This document shows positions 43,801 to 53,547 of a stretch of 64,000 nt of DNA, piece after piece. Under the pieces are notes generated by a model. The model worked only from the letters and a program-made list of their open reading frames with translations. It did no database searches and was not told where the DNA came from. The stretch's first letter is position 1; the number at the start of each line of letters is the position of its first letter. The stretch comes from Alphaproteobacteria bacterium (GTDB lineage: Bacteria; Pseudomonadota; Alphaproteobacteria; Reyranellales; Reyranellaceae), in contig JAHBYP010000003.1 of assembly GCA_019635875.1 (NCBI GenBank), forward strand, positions 1-64,000, given 5' to 3'. Both the position numbers and the translations under genes were made by a program.

Positions 43801-44562
43801 CAGAAGGCCGTGGTCGGGGGACACAAGGTCTACCTGCGCACCGGCGAGTACAGCGACGGCAAGCTGGGCGAGATCTTCATCGACATGCACAAGGAAGGCG
43901 CCGCCTTCCGCAGCCTGATGAACAACTTCGCCATCGCGATCTCGATCGGCCTGCAGTACGGCGTCCCGCTCGAGGAGTTCGTCGAGGCCTACACCTTCAC
44001 GCGCTTCGAGCCGTCCGGCCTGGTCGAGGGCAATGACGCGATCAAGATGTCGACCTCGGTGCTCGACTACATCTTCCGCGAGCTGGCGGTGTCCTACCTC
44101 GCGCGCACCGACCTCGCGCATGTCGATCCGACCATGAACCGCTCCGACGATGTCGGCGCTGGCGAGTCGGAGACGACGCTGATGATGGCGCAGGCGGTGA
44201 ATGCGCCGTCTTTGGCCAGCGTCGGCTTCGTGCGCAGCAATCTCTATGTCTTGAACGGGCGAGGGGCCGGCAGCCAGGCCACCGCCGACGCGACGATGCA
44301 GTTCGTGGCGCCGGCGGTGTCCGCCCCCCTCCCCGCCCAGAGTTCGATGGACGGCATGGCCGTCGCCTTCGCTTCTGGCGGAGCGGCCGTCCTCGGATCC
44401 GCAACGGTCGGACACGCAGACGAGCGCCTCGACCGGGTCCGTGAGGCCCGGCTCAAGGGGTTCGAAGGCGATGCCTGCACCGATTGCGGCAACTTCACCC
44501 TCGTCCGCAACGGCACGTGCCTGAAATGCAACACGTGCGGGGCGACCACGGGGTGCAGTTGA
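40867..44562 (+). CDS. nrdJ: Vitamin B12-dependent (class II) ribonucleotide reductase
   Basis: This 1231-residue adenosylcobalamin-dependent enzyme reduces ribonucleotides to deoxyribonucleotides without oxygen. Landmarks are [14 protein letters not shown] at the N-terminus, [63 protein letters not shown] with the active-site cysteine, [23 protein letters not shown], and a C-terminal zinc-type motif [18 protein letters not shown]. The large size with an inserted middle domain is typical of alphaproteobacterial NrdJ. The frame is open from 40804, but ATG 40867 ([20 protein letters not shown]) matches the family N-terminus. It is followed by the AAKKK peptide gene. Confidence 0.96.
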   Translation: MRFVRRHTTEGESPYARLPFRAATSEIRNPDGSIIFRHADIDVPADWSQVACDILAQKYFRRAGVPAALMSVREADVPSFLWRRVPDESGLAALPKEQRYVGERDARQVFDRLAGTWTYWGWKGGYFDSEQDAHAFHDELRFMLASQMCAPNSPQWFNTGLHWAYGIDGPAQGHFYTDHRTGETLESPSSYERPQPHACFIQSVADDLVNEGGIMDLWVRETRLFKYGSGTGSNFSALRGQGEKLSGGGKSSGLMSFLRIGDRAAGAIKSGGTTRRAAKMVVVDVDHPDIEAFIDWKVAEERKVAALVAGSKLANRHLNAVLRACFTADAEGDAAFDPARNATLRREIVAARKSQIPENYIQRVIQFARQGYRHIEFPEFDTDWESEAYATVSGQNANNTVRVTDAFLEAVAKDAPWNLVRRTDGGVARTVPARELWERVSLAAWMSADPGVQFDTTINQWHTCPESGRINASNPCSEYMFLDDTACNLASLNLMRFRRPDGSFDIDSFEHATRLWTVVLEISVMMAQYPSKRIAELSYAYRTLGLGYANLGALLMAGGMGYDSDRGRATCAAITALMTGVAYATSAEMSAEMGPFPGFGANREAMLRVIRNHRRAARGESTGYEGLSITPVPLDIANCPQRVLADAAARAWDDALELGAAHGFRNAQVSVIAPTGTIGLLMDCDTTGIEPDFALVKFKKLAGGGYFRIINQTVPAALARLGYGDPAIKSIIAYAVGHGTLSGAPHINPESLRARGLDETMMAKVEKAAADAFDIRFAFSRWNLGDAFCRERLGLDEAKLNDPKLDLLPLLGFSKAEIEAANLHVCGAMSLEGAPGLRSEHLPVFDCATPCGRSGTRSLSTEAHIRMMAAAQPFITGAISKTINMPNAATVEDCRAAYELSWKLGLKANALYRDGSKLSQPLAAMWLPESANDDELDTSTRTPAQQATVIAERIVERIVEREVSGRRERLPQRRKGYTQKAVVGGHKVYLRTGEYSDGKLGEIFIDMHKEGAAFRSLMNNFAIAISIGLQYGVPLEEFVEAYTFTRFEPSGLVEGNDAIKMSTSVLDYIFRELAVSYLARTDLAHVDPTMNRSDDVGAGESETTLMMAQAVNAPSLASVGFVRSNLYVLNGRGAGSQATADATMQFVAPAVSAPLPAQSSMDGMAVAFASGGAAVLGSATVGHADERLDRVREARLKGFEGDACTDCGNFTLVRNGTCLKCNTCGATTGCS

Positions 44563-44670
44563 AGTCTAGGCGCGTCGTACGAGGCGCGCGAGCGTAAGCG
44601 TTGAGTAAAAACCGCGTACCCAGTCCGGGTCCCACGGTCGGAAACGGGCAAAACTTACAGGAGATATGTC

Positions 44671-44736
44671 ATGGCTGCGAAGAAGAAAGCTGCCAAGAAG
44701 AAGGCCGCCAAGAAGAAGGCCGCGAAGAAGAAGTAG
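44671..44736 (+). CDS. 21-residue Ala/Lys-repeat peptide
   Basis: The frame encodes Met followed by exactly four AAKKK pentapeptides and a TAG stop: 12 lysines in 21 residues. An AGGAG site lies seven bases before the ATG, and a strong GC hairpin follows 47 bases after the stop (44784-44816). The pattern is that of histone H1-like or HU-tail (A/K)-rich sequences, suggesting nucleic-acid or polyanion binding, or a very short expressed peptide. It has no known domain. Being between nrdJ and the acyltransferase gene with its own signals, it looks like a real independent transcription unit. Confidence 0.6.
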   Translation: MAAKKKAAKKKAAKKKAAKKK

Positions 44737-44783
44737 GCCACTGGCCAAACTTCAGATTGGCCCCTCTAACTGATGCCAATCAG

Positions 44784-44816
44784 CTTCCCGCCCGGCGCCG
44801 AGGCGCCGGCGGGAAG
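44784..44816. terminator. GC-rich hairpin after the AAKKK peptide gene
   Basis: CTTCCCGCC-CGGCGCC and GGCGCCG-GCGGGAAG arms form a stem with a GAG loop and one bulge, followed by CATCATCT. The location after the small ORF and before the next promoter supports terminator function. Confidence 0.65.
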
Positions 44817-44923
44817 CATCATCTCACCACTGTAAGCAGGCGGATATCGGGCTCGACAGGCCCGTGGTCCGCCTGTTTTCGCTTGCGTCGTTTTCGTTTC
44901 GCGCGCGGCCCGTCCGCTTTACC

Positions 44924-46108
44924 ATGGCGGCGATGGACGGTGATCCGACCCGGCTGAGCATCCGTGTGGTCAACAGCGTAACCAAAGTCGACGCTGCGGC
45001 CTGGGATTCCTGCGCGCTGGCGCCCGAGGCCAACGGCAATCCCTTCCTGAGCTACGGCTTCCTCAAGGCGCTCGAGGACTCCAGGTGCTTGGGCCGCGGT
45101 ACCGGCTGGATCCCGCAGCACCTCGTGGCCGAGGATGATGCCGGCGCGGTGCTCGGCATCGTGCCGATGTTCCTCAAGAGCCATTCACAGGGCGAGTACG
45201 TCTTCGACCACGGCTGGGCGCAGGCCTACGAGCGCGCCGGTGGCCGCTATTATCCCAAGCTGCAGGTCTCGGCGCCGTTCACGCCGGTGCCCGGCCCGCG
45301 CATCCTGCCGCGTCCCGGCCCGCTGGCGCCGCATGTCTTCGATGCCATGGTCGAGTCCATGGTCAAGGTCGCGTCCGACAACGACATCTCCTCGATCCAC
45401 GTCACCTTCTGCCCGCGCGAGCAATGGGAGGCGCTGGGCCGGCTGGGCTTCCTCCAGCGCCAGCACTACCAGTTCCACTGGAACAATGACGGCTACAGGA
45501 CCTTCGACGATTTCCTGGCGGCGCTCTCCTCGCGCAAGCGCAAGGCGATCCGCAAGGAGCGCGCGGCGATCGCCAGGCACGGTCTCAGCCTGCGCGCGCT
45601 GAGCGGCGCGGAGATCACCTCGGCGCACTGGGATGCGTTCTTCCGCTTCTACATGGATACCGCCGACCGCAAGTGGGGCAGTCCGTATCTCAATCGCGAC
45701 TTCTTCCACCTGCTGGGCGGGTCCCTGGCGGAGAGAGTCGTGCTGATCATCGCCGAGCGCAACGGACGGATGGTGGCCGGCGCGCTCAACCTGCGCGGTG
45801 ACAACGCGATCTTCGGCCGCAACTGGGGCTGCGTCGAGAACCACGACTTCCTGCACTTCGAGACCTGCTACTACCAGGCCATCGACTACGCCATCGCGCA
45901 TGGCCTGAAGCGCGTCGAGGCCGGCGCGCAGGGCGAGCACAAGATCCAGCGCGGCTATCTGCCGACACCGACCTACTCGGCGCACTGGATCGGCGACCGC
46001 CAGCTGCGCGCGGCGATCGCCAATTTCCTCGAACGCGAGCGCCCCGCCGCCGAACGCGACATGGCGGCGCTGATGGAGTACTCGCCGTTCAGAAAGGAGA
46101 ACGAGTAG
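44924..46108 (+). CDS. GNAT-fold peptidoglycan-bridge-type acyltransferase (DUF482/FemAB-like)
   Basis: This 394-residue protein has the double-GNAT fold seen in the DUF482/peptidogalycan-biosynthesis family. It shows IPQHLVAEDDAGAVLGIVPMFLKSHSQGEYVFDH, SSRKRKAIRKERAAIARHGL in the middle, and the C-terminal acetyl-CoA-type region ERNGRMVAGALNLRGDNAIFGRNWGC with FETCYYQAIDYAIAHGLKRVEAGAQGEHKIQRGYLP. The family transfers acyl or amino-acyl groups, but no substrate is proven for this branch. An in-frame ATG exists at 44864 and 44933; 44924 is the most natural. Downstream is a family A2 repeat. Confidence 0.78.
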   Translation: MAAMDGDPTRLSIRVVNSVTKVDAAAWDSCALAPEANGNPFLSYGFLKALEDSRCLGRGTGWIPQHLVAEDDAGAVLGIVPMFLKSHSQGEYVFDHGWAQAYERAGGRYYPKLQVSAPFTPVPGPRILPRPGPLAPHVFDAMVESMVKVASDNDISSIHVTFCPREQWEALGRLGFLQRQHYQFHWNNDGYRTFDDFLAALSSRKRKAIRKERAAIARHGLSLRALSGAEITSAHWDAFFRFYMDTADRKWGSPYLNRDFFHLLGGSLAERVVLIIAERNGRMVAGALNLRGDNAIFGRNWGCVENHDFLHFETCYYQAIDYAIAHGLKRVEAGAQGEHKIQRGYLPTPTYSAHWIGDRQLRAAIANFLERERPAAERDMAALMEYSPFRKENE

Positions 46109-46158
46109 CTCCCTTCCCTTGGAGGGCTGGGCGATCGCATATGACGGTTCGTCTCCTA

Positions 46159-46305
46159 CCTTCCCCCCGCCTTGCGGGGAAGGTGCCCGAAGGGCGGATG
46201 GGGGTGGCTGTCGAAGACAAAGACGATCTCGCAAGGCAGATCGCGACTGGCCGCGCGAGCCACCCCCATCCGGCGCTTCGCGCCACCTTCCGCCTCCGGG
46301 GAAGG
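46159..46305. repeat. Hairpin repeat, family A2 copy
   Basis: This variant of the family A hairpin has terminal palindromes CCTTCCCCCC...GGGGAAGG and different internal arms: GGGGGTGGCTGTCGAAGACA and a complementary GAGCCACCCCC. The left flank contains GGCGATCGCATATGACGG (46132-46149), a relative of the MITE terminal repeat, and the 63665-63835 copy shares the same flank and loop. It lies between convergent genes. Confidence 0.8.
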
Positions 46306-46314
46306 TGATAGACG

Positions 46315-46599
46315 CTACCAATCCGCCTCGGTCAGATCCTCGAAATCCTCGTCGGAGCCGGGCGGGTGGGCGAGTAGATCGCGTGCCTTGCCCTCGTCGC
46401 GGCGCGCCACCTGCAGCTTCACGCCGCCGACGCGATCGGCGATCGAGGGCAGCGCGCCCAGGATGCCGGTATCGGCCAGTACCGAGGGGATGCCCTGGGA
46501 ATCGAGCATGCCGCGCGCGATATGCGCCTCGGCGACATCGTCGAAGGTGGCGACGACCACGAGCGCCCGTGCGTCGTAGTCGTCGTCGTCATCCGCCAT
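46315..46599 (-). CDS. DUF2007-family signal-transducing-like protein
   Basis: This 94-residue protein carries the DUF2007 (putative signal-transducing, PII-like ferredoxin-type fold) pattern: LVVVATFDDVAEAHIARGMLDSQGIPSVLADTGILG and GVKLQVARRDEGKARDLL. The N-terminus is acidic (MADDDDDYD). In other proteins this small alpha/beta domain is fused to membrane or regulatory modules; no function is proven. It lies nine bases downstream of clpA on the same strand and is probably co-transcribed with clpS-clpA. Confidence 0.8.
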   Translation of the reverse strand: MADDDDDYDARALVVVATFDDVAEAHIARGMLDSQGIPSVLADTGILGALPSIADRVGGVKLQVARRDEGKARDLLAHPPGSDEDFEDLTEADW

Positions 46600-46608
46600 G
46601 GACGGTCC

Positions 46609-48906
46609 TCAGTTGGCCAGCGCCGGCTCGGACGGCGTCGGTTTGCCCTGGGGTGGCGGCGAGAAAGCGAACACGAGGTCGGTCTCGCCGACATCGACGC
46701 GCACCGTGCCGCCGTCCTTGAGCCGGCCGAACAGGATCTCGTCGGCCAGCGGCTTCTTGACCTTCTCCTGAATCAGCCGCGCCAGCGGACGCGCGCCGTA
46801 GAGGCTGTCGTAGCCGTTGGTCGCCAGCCACGAGCGCGCCTGCTCGGTCAGCTCGACCAGCACCTTGCGGTCGGCGAGCTGCGCCTCCAGCTCGGCGATG
46901 AACTTGTCGACGACCAGACCGACCGTCTCCGGGCCGAGGCTGGCAAACTTGATCACCGTATCGAGCCGGTTGCGGAACTCCGGCGTGAACAGGCGGTTGA
47001 TCGCGTCGTCGTCCTCGTCCTTGCGGTTCGCTCTCTCAAAGCCGATCGGCGGCTTGGCGAGGTCGGCGGCGCCGGCGTTGGTCGTCATGCACAGCACGAC
47101 GTTGCGGAAGTCGACCGACCGGCCGTTGTGGTCGGTGAGCTTGCCGTAGTCCATCACCTGCAGGAGGATGTTGAACAGGTCGGGATGCGCCTTCTCGATC
47201 TCGTCGAGCAGCAGAACGCAATGCGGATGCTGGTTGATCGCGTCGGTCAGCAGGCCGCCCTGGTCGAAGCCGACGTAGCCCGGCGGGGCGCCGATCAGGC
47301 GCGAGACCGAGTGCCGCTCCATGTACTCCGACATGTCGAAGCGGATCAGCTCGACGCCCATCAGCTTGGCGAGCTGGCGCGCCACCTCGGTCTTGCCGAC
47401 GCCGGTCGGGCCGGCGAGCAGGTAGGAGCCGATCGGCTTCTCCGGCTGGCGCAGGCCGGCGCGCGACAGCTTGATCGCCGCGGCGAGCTGGTCGATCGCC
47501 TTGTCCTGGCCGAACACCACGGTCTTGAGGTCGCGGTCGAGGTTGCGCAGCAGCTCGGTGTCGTCCTTCGACACGCTCTTGGGCGGGATGCGGGCGATCT
47601 TGGCGACGATCTCCTCGATGTCGGCGACGTCGATGACGCCCTTGCGCTCGTTCTCGGGCTTGAGCATCTGCGCCGCGCCGACCTCGTCGATCACGTCGAT
47701 CGCCTTGTCCGGCAGCTTGCGGTCGTTGATGTACTTGGCCGACAGGTCGACGGCGGCCTTCACCGCGTCGTCGGTGTAGGTGACGTTGTGGTGCTGCTCG
47801 TAGACCGGCTTCAGCCCAGTCATGATCTTGATCGCGTCGGCCATCGACGGCTCGGGCACGTCGATCTTCTGGAAGCGCCGCACCAGCGCGCGGTCCTTCT
47901 CGAAGTAGTTGCGGTATTCCTTGTAGGTCGTCGAGCCGATGCAGCGGATGTCGCCGCTGGCCAGGCTGGGCTTCAGCAGGTTCGAGGCGTCCATCGAGCC
48001 GCCCGAGGTGGCGCCGGCGCCGATCACGGTGTGGATCTCGTCGATGAACAGGATCGAGCCCGGCTTGTTCTTGAGCTCGGCGAGCACCGCCTTCAGGCGC
48101 TCCTCGAAGTCGCCGCGATAGCGCGTGCCGGCGAGCAGCGCGCCCATGTCCAGCGCGTGGATCACGCAGCCCTTGAGCACGTCGGGGACGTCGCCCTCGA
48201 CGATCCGCCGGGCCAGGCCCTCGGCAATGGCTGTCTTGCCGACGCCCGGATCGCCGACATAGAGCGGATTGTTCTTGGTGCGGCGACAAAGGATCTGGAT
48301 GGTGCGCTCGACCTCGAGCTCGCGCCCGATCAGCGGATCGATACGGCCCTCGCGGGCCTTCTGGTTGAGGTCAACGCAATAGGCCTGGAGAGCCTCTTCA
48401 CCCTGCTTGGCCACCTTGTCCTCTTTCGAGTCCTCGTCGGCGCCGCGCACGCGGCGGGTTTCGGTGCGGCCCGGCGTCTTGGCGACGCCGTGGCTGATGA
48501 AATTCACCGCGTCGAAGCGCGACAGACCCTGTTGCTGCAGATAGTAGACCGCATGGCTCTCGCGCTCGGAAAAGATCGCAACCAGCACGTTGGCGCCGGT
48601 CACTTCCTCGCGACCGGACGACTGCACGTGGATCGCCGCGCGCTGCACGACGCGCTGGAACCCGGCGGTCGGCTGCGGATCGGAGACGCTGTCGGTGGCG
48701 AGGCCCTTGAGCTCCTCCTCAATGTAGCGCGCCAGCTCGCGGCGCAGCTTGTCGAGGTCGACGGAGCAGGCCTTGAGCACGGACATGGCGTCGGTGTCGT
48801 CGGTCAGCGCCAGCAGCAGGTGCTCGAGCGTGGCGTACTCGTGCCGGTGCTCGGTGGCGAGCGCCAGCGCGCGGTGAAGGGTCTTCTCGAGGTTCTTCGA
48901 CAGCAT
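46609..48906 (-). CDS. clpA: ATP-dependent Clp protease ATP-binding subunit ClpA
   Basis: This 765-residue AAA+ unfoldase pairs with ClpP to degrade proteins, taking N-end rule substrates from ClpS. An N-terminal double-repeat domain (residues 1-140) precedes AAA1 with [13 protein letters not shown] and AAA2 with [14 protein letters not shown]; sensor and arginine-finger segments follow. The frame extends upstream to 49062, but ATG 48906 ([17 protein letters not shown]) is the natural start and has a suitable leader. clpS lies immediately upstream on the same strand (25-base gap) and DUF2007 downstream. Confidence 0.95.
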   Translation of the reverse strand: MLSKNLEKTLHRALALATEHRHEYATLEHLLLALTDDTDAMSVLKACSVDLDKLRRELARYIEEELKGLATDSVSDPQPTAGFQRVVQRAAIHVQSSGREEVTGANVLVAIFSERESHAVYYLQQQGLSRFDAVNFISHGVAKTPGRTETRRVRGADEDSKEDKVAKQGEEALQAYCVDLNQKAREGRIDPLIGRELEVERTIQILCRRTKNNPLYVGDPGVGKTAIAEGLARRIVEGDVPDVLKGCVIHALDMGALLAGTRYRGDFEERLKAVLAELKNKPGSILFIDEIHTVIGAGATSGGSMDASNLLKPSLASGDIRCIGSTTYKEYRNYFEKDRALVRRFQKIDVPEPSMADAIKIMTGLKPVYEQHHNVTYTDDAVKAAVDLSAKYINDRKLPDKAIDVIDEVGAAQMLKPENERKGVIDVADIEEIVAKIARIPPKSVSKDDTELLRNLDRDLKTVVFGQDKAIDQLAAAIKLSRAGLRQPEKPIGSYLLAGPTGVGKTEVARQLAKLMGVELIRFDMSEYMERHSVSRLIGAPPGYVGFDQGGLLTDAINQHPHCVLLLDEIEKAHPDLFNILLQVMDYGKLTDHNGRSVDFRNVVLCMTTNAGAADLAKPPIGFERANRKDEDDDAINRLFTPEFRNRLDTVIKFASLGPETVGLVVDKFIAELEAQLADRKVLVELTEQARSWLATNGYDSLYGARPLARLIQEKVKKPLADEILFGRLKDGGTVRVDVGETDLVFAFSPPPQGKPTPSEPALAN

Positions 48907-48931
48907 GTGCCTACTCCTGCCCTCTATTCCG

Positions 48932-49336
48932 CTACTCCTTCTCCAGCGTGCACTGGAGCGGATGCTGGTGCTTGCGCGCCAGATCCATGACCTGCATGAC
49001 CTTGGTCTCGGCGACCTCGTAGGTGAAGACCCCGCAGATGCCCACACCGCGCTGATGGACATGCAGCATGATGCGCGTCGCCTCCTCGCGGTTCTTGGCG
49101 AAGAAGCGTTCCAGCACGTGCACGACGAACTCCATCGGCGTGTAGTCGTCGTTGAGCATCAGGACCTTGTACATCGAGGGCTTCTTGGTCCGGGTTCGCG
49201 TCAGCGTCGCCGTGCCCGATCCGCCCTTGTCGGAATCGTTGCCCTGATCGCCGCCGCGACCGCCATCGTCGCGCCGCGGCGGCTCGCCGCTGGCCCGCCA
49301 CGAGGCTTTCCCGAATGTGATCCCCAACTTCCTCAT
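48932..49336 (-). CDS. clpS: ATP-dependent Clp protease adaptor ClpS
   Basis: This 134-residue adaptor recognises proteins with bulky N-terminal residues (N-end rule) and hands them to ClpA. The conserved core is [46 protein letters not shown] and the end [11 protein letters not shown]. About 65 residues of Gly/Asp-rich N-terminal extension precede it, longer than the roughly 30 residues of many relatives. ATG 49336 is chosen as the first Met after the leader; starting further downstream would shorten the tail only. It is located just upstream of clpA. The aat gene at 38336 supplies the matching tagging enzyme. Confidence 0.93.
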   Translation of the reverse strand: MRKLGITFGKASWRASGEPPRRDDGGRGGDQGNDSDKGGSGTATLTRTRTKKPSMYKVLMLNDDYTPMEFVVHVLERFFAKNREEATRIMLHVHQRGVGICGVFTYEVAETKVMQVMDLARKHQHPLQCTLEKE

Positions 49337-49459
49337 CGTCCGATCCGAGCGAAACGCTCCTCTACATAGGCATTGCCGCGACGCAACAAAAGGGCCACGG
49401 CCGGATGCCAGTCTACTCCGTTTTTCCGCGCCGCCCAAAGCCCGGCGCGCGGCGGCCGA

Positions 49460-50146
49460 TCAGTATCGCGGCCCGTTAGCGCCGATCGCCAGGCGCCACT
49501 TGCTGTGGGTCTGCTTGCTCTCCAGCCCGAGCCGCTCGCCCGGCGTGCGACGCGGCGGTGGCGGGGCAAGCGTGCGCGCCATCGGATCGAGCGCGAAAAG
49601 CGGCTCGGCGAAACGCACGCGGCTGAAACCATCCTTCTCGAAATCGTACGCGGCATAGCCCCAGCGACCCTTGCGGCACGACGCCACGCTCCACCAGAAC
49701 TCGTGGGACAGCAGGTCGCCTCTGACGGCGGGCGGGCCGAAACCGCCGCTGGCCGACAGCGCGGCGTCGAGCTGCCGCAGCTCGGCCCCGTTCAGCACCC
49801 GATCCGCCTTGCGCGCGCGCCACGGCCCCAGCAGATCGCCGGCCGAGCTGATCTCGAGGTTCAGCCCCACGGCCATGTCGGTCAGGACCCGCGACGTCAT
49901 GCGCGGGCCAACGATGTCGTAGATTCGTACCTGCTCGCCCCAGACCGCATTGTAGACAATTCGCGTGCGATCGGGCGCGCCAGCGGCACAGGTGTCGCGA
50001 ATATCCGCTCCTCCGATGTAGCGGAACCAGTAGAAGCTGCGGCCGATCGGCGCCTCGATCTCGCGGCCGCCTCCATCGAGGTCGGCAGTGCAGGCGCCCA
50101 GCATCATCACCGCGCCCGCAATAATCGTACGCCACAGCCTCGTCAT
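49460..50146 (-). CDS. Lipoprotein of unknown function
   Basis: This 228-residue protein has a signal peptide and lipobox LGAC with C19. The mature part shows a conserved-looking block (IGRSFYWFRYIGGADIRDTCAAGAPDRTRIVYNAVWGEQVRIY), a middle region containing WRARKADRVLNGAELRQL, and paired cysteines; it ends with a Pro/Arg-rich stretch. I do not recognise a family. It lies on the same strand upstream of clpS with a 123-bp gap that shows no gene, and it diverges from the carboxypeptidase gene over 177 bp. Confidence 0.75.
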   Translation of the reverse strand: MTRLWRTIIAGAVMMLGACTADLDGGGREIEAPIGRSFYWFRYIGGADIRDTCAAGAPDRTRIVYNAVWGEQVRIYDIVGPRMTSRVLTDMAVGLNLEISSAGDLLGPWRARKADRVLNGAELRQLDAALSASGGFGPPAVRGDLLSHEFWWSVASCRKGRWGYAAYDFEKDGFSRVRFAEPLFALDPMARTLAPPPPRRTPGERLGLESKQTHSKWRLAIGANGPRY

Positions 50147-50323
50147 TCACCGCTCCCGAGCTCGTCAATGCCCATGTGTTCAGCCTGCCGCGACTTTGCG
50201 GCCGAATGGAGACCTGACCAAGCGCCCACTTCCGAATTGCGATTTCGTCCAACCTCACGTACCCTTGTGGACAATCTGCTAATCCCCTCATTTGACACGT
50301 AAAATTAGTTAAGAAAGAAGTTC

Positions 50324-51727
50324 ATGGTCGAGTACCGGCTCGATCGTCTGCCATCCCCTCTGGTAGCGATCGGTATCACGATGATGGCGCTGGCGTGGCT
50401 TTTCTCGGCCACCCCGTCAGAGGCGCGCAACCGATCGACGGTGGTGCGCAACGGCGTTGCGCCCAAAGTGCAGAAAGGCGTTCCGCGCAAGGTGCGCCGG
50501 GCGACAACGACTCCGGCGGTCATCGCCAATCCGGCGGTGACCGGGCGCGACGCGATGCTGGTGATCGACGCCGAAAGCGGACGCGAACTCGAGGCGGTAT
50601 CGGCCGACGACAAGCGCCACCCCGCGTCGCTGACCAAGATCATGACCCTTTACTTGGCCTTCGACGCGCTCGACCGCGGCAAGATCAGGCTGGCGGACCG
50701 CATGCCGGTCTCGGCGCGGGCCGCCTCGGTCTCGCCATCGAAGCTCGGCGTGCATGCCGGCAGCACGCTGGCGGTACGCGACGCGGTCATGAGCCTGATC
50801 ACCAAGTCGGCCAACGACGCCGCCGTCGTGGTCGCCGAGGCGCTGGCCGGCGACGAGGCCGCCTTCGCGCGCATCATGACGCAGAAGGCCCGTCAGCTTG
50901 GCATGACCAGCACCACCTTCCGCAACGCCTCGGGCCTGCCCGATCCGGCGCAGGTGACCACGGCGCGCGACCTGACCAAGCTAGCACAGGCGATGCTGCG
51001 CGATTTTCCGCACTATTACCCGCTCTTCTCGGTGCAGGAGTACGTCTACGCCGGCCAGTCGCTGCGCAACCACAACCGGATGTTGGACTGGTATCCCGGC
51101 GCCGATGGCATCAAGACCGGCTACATCCGCGCTTCCGGCTTCAACCTCGTGATGTCGGCGCAACGCGACGGGCACCGCCTGATCGGCGTCGTGTTGGGCG
51201 GTTCGACACCGAGCGAGCGCGACGCCGCCATGGGCAACCTGCTGGACCGCGGCTTCGAACGCGCTGGCGCGTTGCGGCTGGCCCGGTTCCGGCCAACGAG
51301 GCCGCCGGCAGACGCCCGCTACACTGCGATCAACGTCGTGCCCGGTGTCGTGGTCCCGACCGAAGTACCGCGGGCCGCGGTAGCGGCGCGCACGACGCCG
51401 TCGTCGGCCCCGAACGGCCTCGACAGTCACGCCGCGGCGTCGGGCGATGCCGGCGTCGACGGCGAGAATTGGGCGATCCAGCTCGGCGCGTTCGGCACCG
51501 TCAACGCCGCCACCCAGGCGGTGCAGCGGGCCATGAGCCTGCTGCCCGACCTGCGCATGACGGTGCGGGCGACGATTGACACAGTGCCCGTCAACGGCAA
51601 GACGGCGCATCGCGTGCGGCTGACCGATCTCGACGAGCAACTCGCGGCCAGGAGCTGCAAGCGCCTCGAGCAGGCGCAAGTCGACTGCGCGCCGATCAAT
51701 CTCGGCATGGGCGTAGCGCAGAACTAG
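50324..51727 (+). CDS. D-alanyl-D-alanine carboxypeptidase with SPOR domain
   Basis: This 467-residue low-molecular-weight penicillin-binding protein of the DacA/DacC family trims the terminal D-Ala of peptidoglycan stem peptides. The active-site boxes are S102-L-T-K105 (RHPASLTKIMT), S162-A-N164 (KSANDA) and K264-T-G (DGIKTGYIRASG). Residues 15-33 form a signal/anchor. After a low-complexity linker, residues about 385-467 look like a SPOR domain (WAIQLGAFGTVNAATQAV), which binds denuded septal peptidoglycan, pointing to a role at the division site. Its TAG overlaps the stop of the convergent cyclotransferase gene. Confidence 0.9.
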   Translation: MVEYRLDRLPSPLVAIGITMMALAWLFSATPSEARNRSTVVRNGVAPKVQKGVPRKVRRATTTPAVIANPAVTGRDAMLVIDAESGRELEAVSADDKRHPASLTKIMTLYLAFDALDRGKIRLADRMPVSARAASVSPSKLGVHAGSTLAVRDAVMSLITKSANDAAVVVAEALAGDEAAFARIMTQKARQLGMTSTTFRNASGLPDPAQVTTARDLTKLAQAMLRDFPHYYPLFSVQEYVYAGQSLRNHNRMLDWYPGADGIKTGYIRASGFNLVMSAQRDGHRLIGVVLGGSTPSERDAAMGNLLDRGFERAGALRLARFRPTRPPADARYTAINVVPGVVVPTEVPRAAVAARTTPSSAPNGLDSHAAASGDAGVDGENWAIQLGAFGTVNAATQAVQRAMSLLPDLRMTVRATIDTVPVNGKTAHRVRLTDLDEQLAARSCKRLEQAQVDCAPINLGMGVAQN

Positions 51728-52152
51728 AAGCCCAGCCGCTCGATGCCCTCGCGCACCGCCTCGATGGCGCGTGCCTTGTGCTGCGTGCGCCATGCATCCA
51801 GCGACCAGTCGCCCTCGAGCGCCGGCGGCGCCTTGGCCGAGGGCACGAAGAGCAGCGTGCCCAGCGGGCCCGGCGCGCCGGCGATGGTGACGAAGACCCG
51901 CGTCAGGCGGTAGCCCTCGCCCTCGTAGATCGCCAGCCGGCGCTGCTCCGCGCTCGAGATGCCATCGAGGACGTCGCCGTCGGTCAACGCACCGCGCTCG
52001 CGCACCAGGATGGGATAGGTCTTGCCGCGCGCCGGATGGCGGCGCCAGTCGCGCAGCGTCGCGGGCTTCAACGCGTCGCGCGCGACGGGGCGGCCCAGCA
52101 CGAGCGACAACAGGTCGCGATCGCGCAGGGTGCCGTAGAAGAAGCAGCGCAT
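51724..52152 (-). CDS. Gamma-glutamylcyclotransferase-family (AIG2-like) protein
   Basis: This 142-residue protein has the GGCT fold: [20 protein letters not shown] at the start (with the YGTLR motif), LYEGEGYRL-type IYEGEGYRLTRVFV with the conserved acidic residue, and the closing GDWSLDAWRTQHKARAIE. Family members release 5-oxoproline from gamma-glutamyl compounds or degrade ureide-type intermediates. It lies at the end of the galU-ugd-phosphohexomutase operon, its ATG sharing a base with the upstream stop (TGATG), so it may be translationally coupled, although a link to sugar-nucleotide synthesis is not obvious. Confidence 0.82.
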   Translation of the reverse strand: MRCFFYGTLRDRDLLSLVLGRPVARDALKPATLRDWRRHPARGKTYPILVRERGALTDGDVLDGISSAEQRRLAIYEGEGYRLTRVFVTIAGAPGPLGTLLFVPSAKAPPALEGDWSLDAWRTQHKARAIEAVREGIERLGF

Positions 52153-53546
52153 CAGTGGCCGGCGGAAGGCTCGTCCGGCATCGCCACGCCGCTGGCCGAC
52201 AGCGCCGCCTTCAGCTCGGCCATCAGCCGCTCGAGCCCGGCCTGATCCCCGGCCTCGCAGCGTGCCACCAGCACGGCCTGGGTGTTCGAGGCGCGCAGCA
52301 GCCACCAGCCGTCGCCGGTCGAGACGCGCACGCCGTCGACGTCGTTGACGTCGGCCTTCGCTGACTTCAGCCGCTCTTTGACCTCCTCGACGACCTTGAA
52401 CTTGCGGTCCTCGGCGCAGTCGAAGCGCAGCTCCGGCGTGTTGACCGGCTGTGGCAGGCGATCGCGCATCGTCGCCAGCGTGTCGGGCGAGCCGCCGACG
52501 ATGTTGAGCAGGCGGATGCCGGCATACATCGCGTCGTCGAAGCCGTACCAGCGATCTGCGAAGAACACATGGCCGCTCATCTCGCCGGCCAGCGGCGATT
52601 TCTCCTCGGCCATCTTGACCTTGAGCAGCGAATGGCCGGTCTTCCACATCAGCGGCTTGCCGCCGGCGGCGGCGACCTCGTCGAACAGCACCTGGCTCGC
52701 CTTGACGTCGGCGATGATGGTCGAGCCCGGCCGTTCCTTCAGCACGTCGCGCGCCCAGATCGCCAGCAGCTGGTCGCCCCACAGCACGCGGCCCTGGCCG
52801 TCCAGCGCCCCGATGCGATCACCGTCGCCGTCGAAGGCAATGCCGACATCGGCACCCTTCTCCTTCACGGCGGCGCGCAGGTCGAGCAGGTTCTTTTCGA
52901 CCGTCGGGTCGGGATGATGAGCGGGGAACGTGCCGTCGACGCGCTCGAACAGCACCGTGTGCTCGCCCGGCAGCTTCGAGACGATGTCCCGGATCACCAC
53001 GCCCATGGCGCCGTGGCCGGTGTCCCACACCACCCTCAATGGCCGGGCCGGCTTGAAGTCGCGCAGCACGCGCGCGACATAGGCTTCCTTCACCGGCCGC
53101 TCCGACAGCGAACCGGCGCCCGTCTCGACGTCGCCCGCCTTCGACATCGCGCCCAGTTTCTGGATGTCGGCGCCGTAGAACGGCTTCTTGCCGAACATCA
53201 TCTTGAAGCCGTTGTAGTCCGGCGGATTGTGCGAGCCTGTGATCATGATGCCGCCGTCGGCATCGAGCTCGTAGACCGCGAAGTACAGCATCGGCGTGGC
53301 GCACATGCCGATGCGCAGCACGTCGATGCCCGCTTCGCGCAGGCCCGCGACGCAGGCTTCCTGCAGCGACGGCGAGCTCAGGCGGCCGTCATAACCCAGC
53401 GCCACCGTCCTGCCGCCGGCGCGGCGCACCATCGTGCCGAAGGTGCGGCCGATGGCCTGCGCGTCGGCCGGCTTGAGCGTCTGGCCGACGATGCCGCGGA
53501 TGTCGTATTCGCGCAGGATGGTCGAGTCGAACACGTGCACGGTCAT
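52152..53546 (-). CDS. Phosphomannomutase/phosphoglucomutase
   Basis: This 464-residue alpha-D-phosphohexomutase interconverts hexose 1- and 6-phosphates. The phosphoserine loop TGSHNPP has the catalytic S105; the magnesium loop DGDGDR is at 239-244; the sugar-specificity loop GEMSGHVFF is near 330; the phosphate-binding loop [15 protein letters not shown] is near 430. The sequence resembles the AlgC/ManB branch, which uses either mannose or glucose phosphates. It lies between ugd and the cyclotransferase gene with one-base spacing on both sides, so the operon would carry hexose phosphate to UDP-glucuronate via GalU and Ugd. Confidence 0.93.
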   Translation of the reverse strand: MTVHVFDSTILREYDIRGIVGQTLKPADAQAIGRTFGTMVRRAGGRTVALGYDGRLSSPSLQEACVAGLREAGIDVLRIGMCATPMLYFAVYELDADGGIMITGSHNPPDYNGFKMMFGKKPFYGADIQKLGAMSKAGDVETGAGSLSERPVKEAYVARVLRDFKPARPLRVVWDTGHGAMGVVIRDIVSKLPGEHTVLFERVDGTFPAHHPDPTVEKNLLDLRAAVKEKGADVGIAFDGDGDRIGALDGQGRVLWGDQLLAIWARDVLKERPGSTIIADVKASQVLFDEVAAAGGKPLMWKTGHSLLKVKMAEEKSPLAGEMSGHVFFADRWYGFDDAMYAGIRLLNIVGGSPDTLATMRDRLPQPVNTPELRFDCAEDRKFKVVEEVKERLKSAKADVNDVDGVRVSTGDGWWLLRASNTQAVLVARCEAGDQAGLERLMAELKAALSASGVAMPDEPSAGH

Positions 53547-53547
53547 G

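Noticed and set aside
40789-44415. A 1200-codon open frame opposite nrdJ
   Set aside because: It is low-complexity Arg/Ala/Gly/His-rich, has no domain, and lies exactly antisense to a well conserved gene. Long antisense frames are expected in high-GC DNA.
49337-49459. A small gene between clpS and the lipoprotein
   Set aside because: Only short frames with no RBS and no conserved character; the stretch is best left as non-coding.
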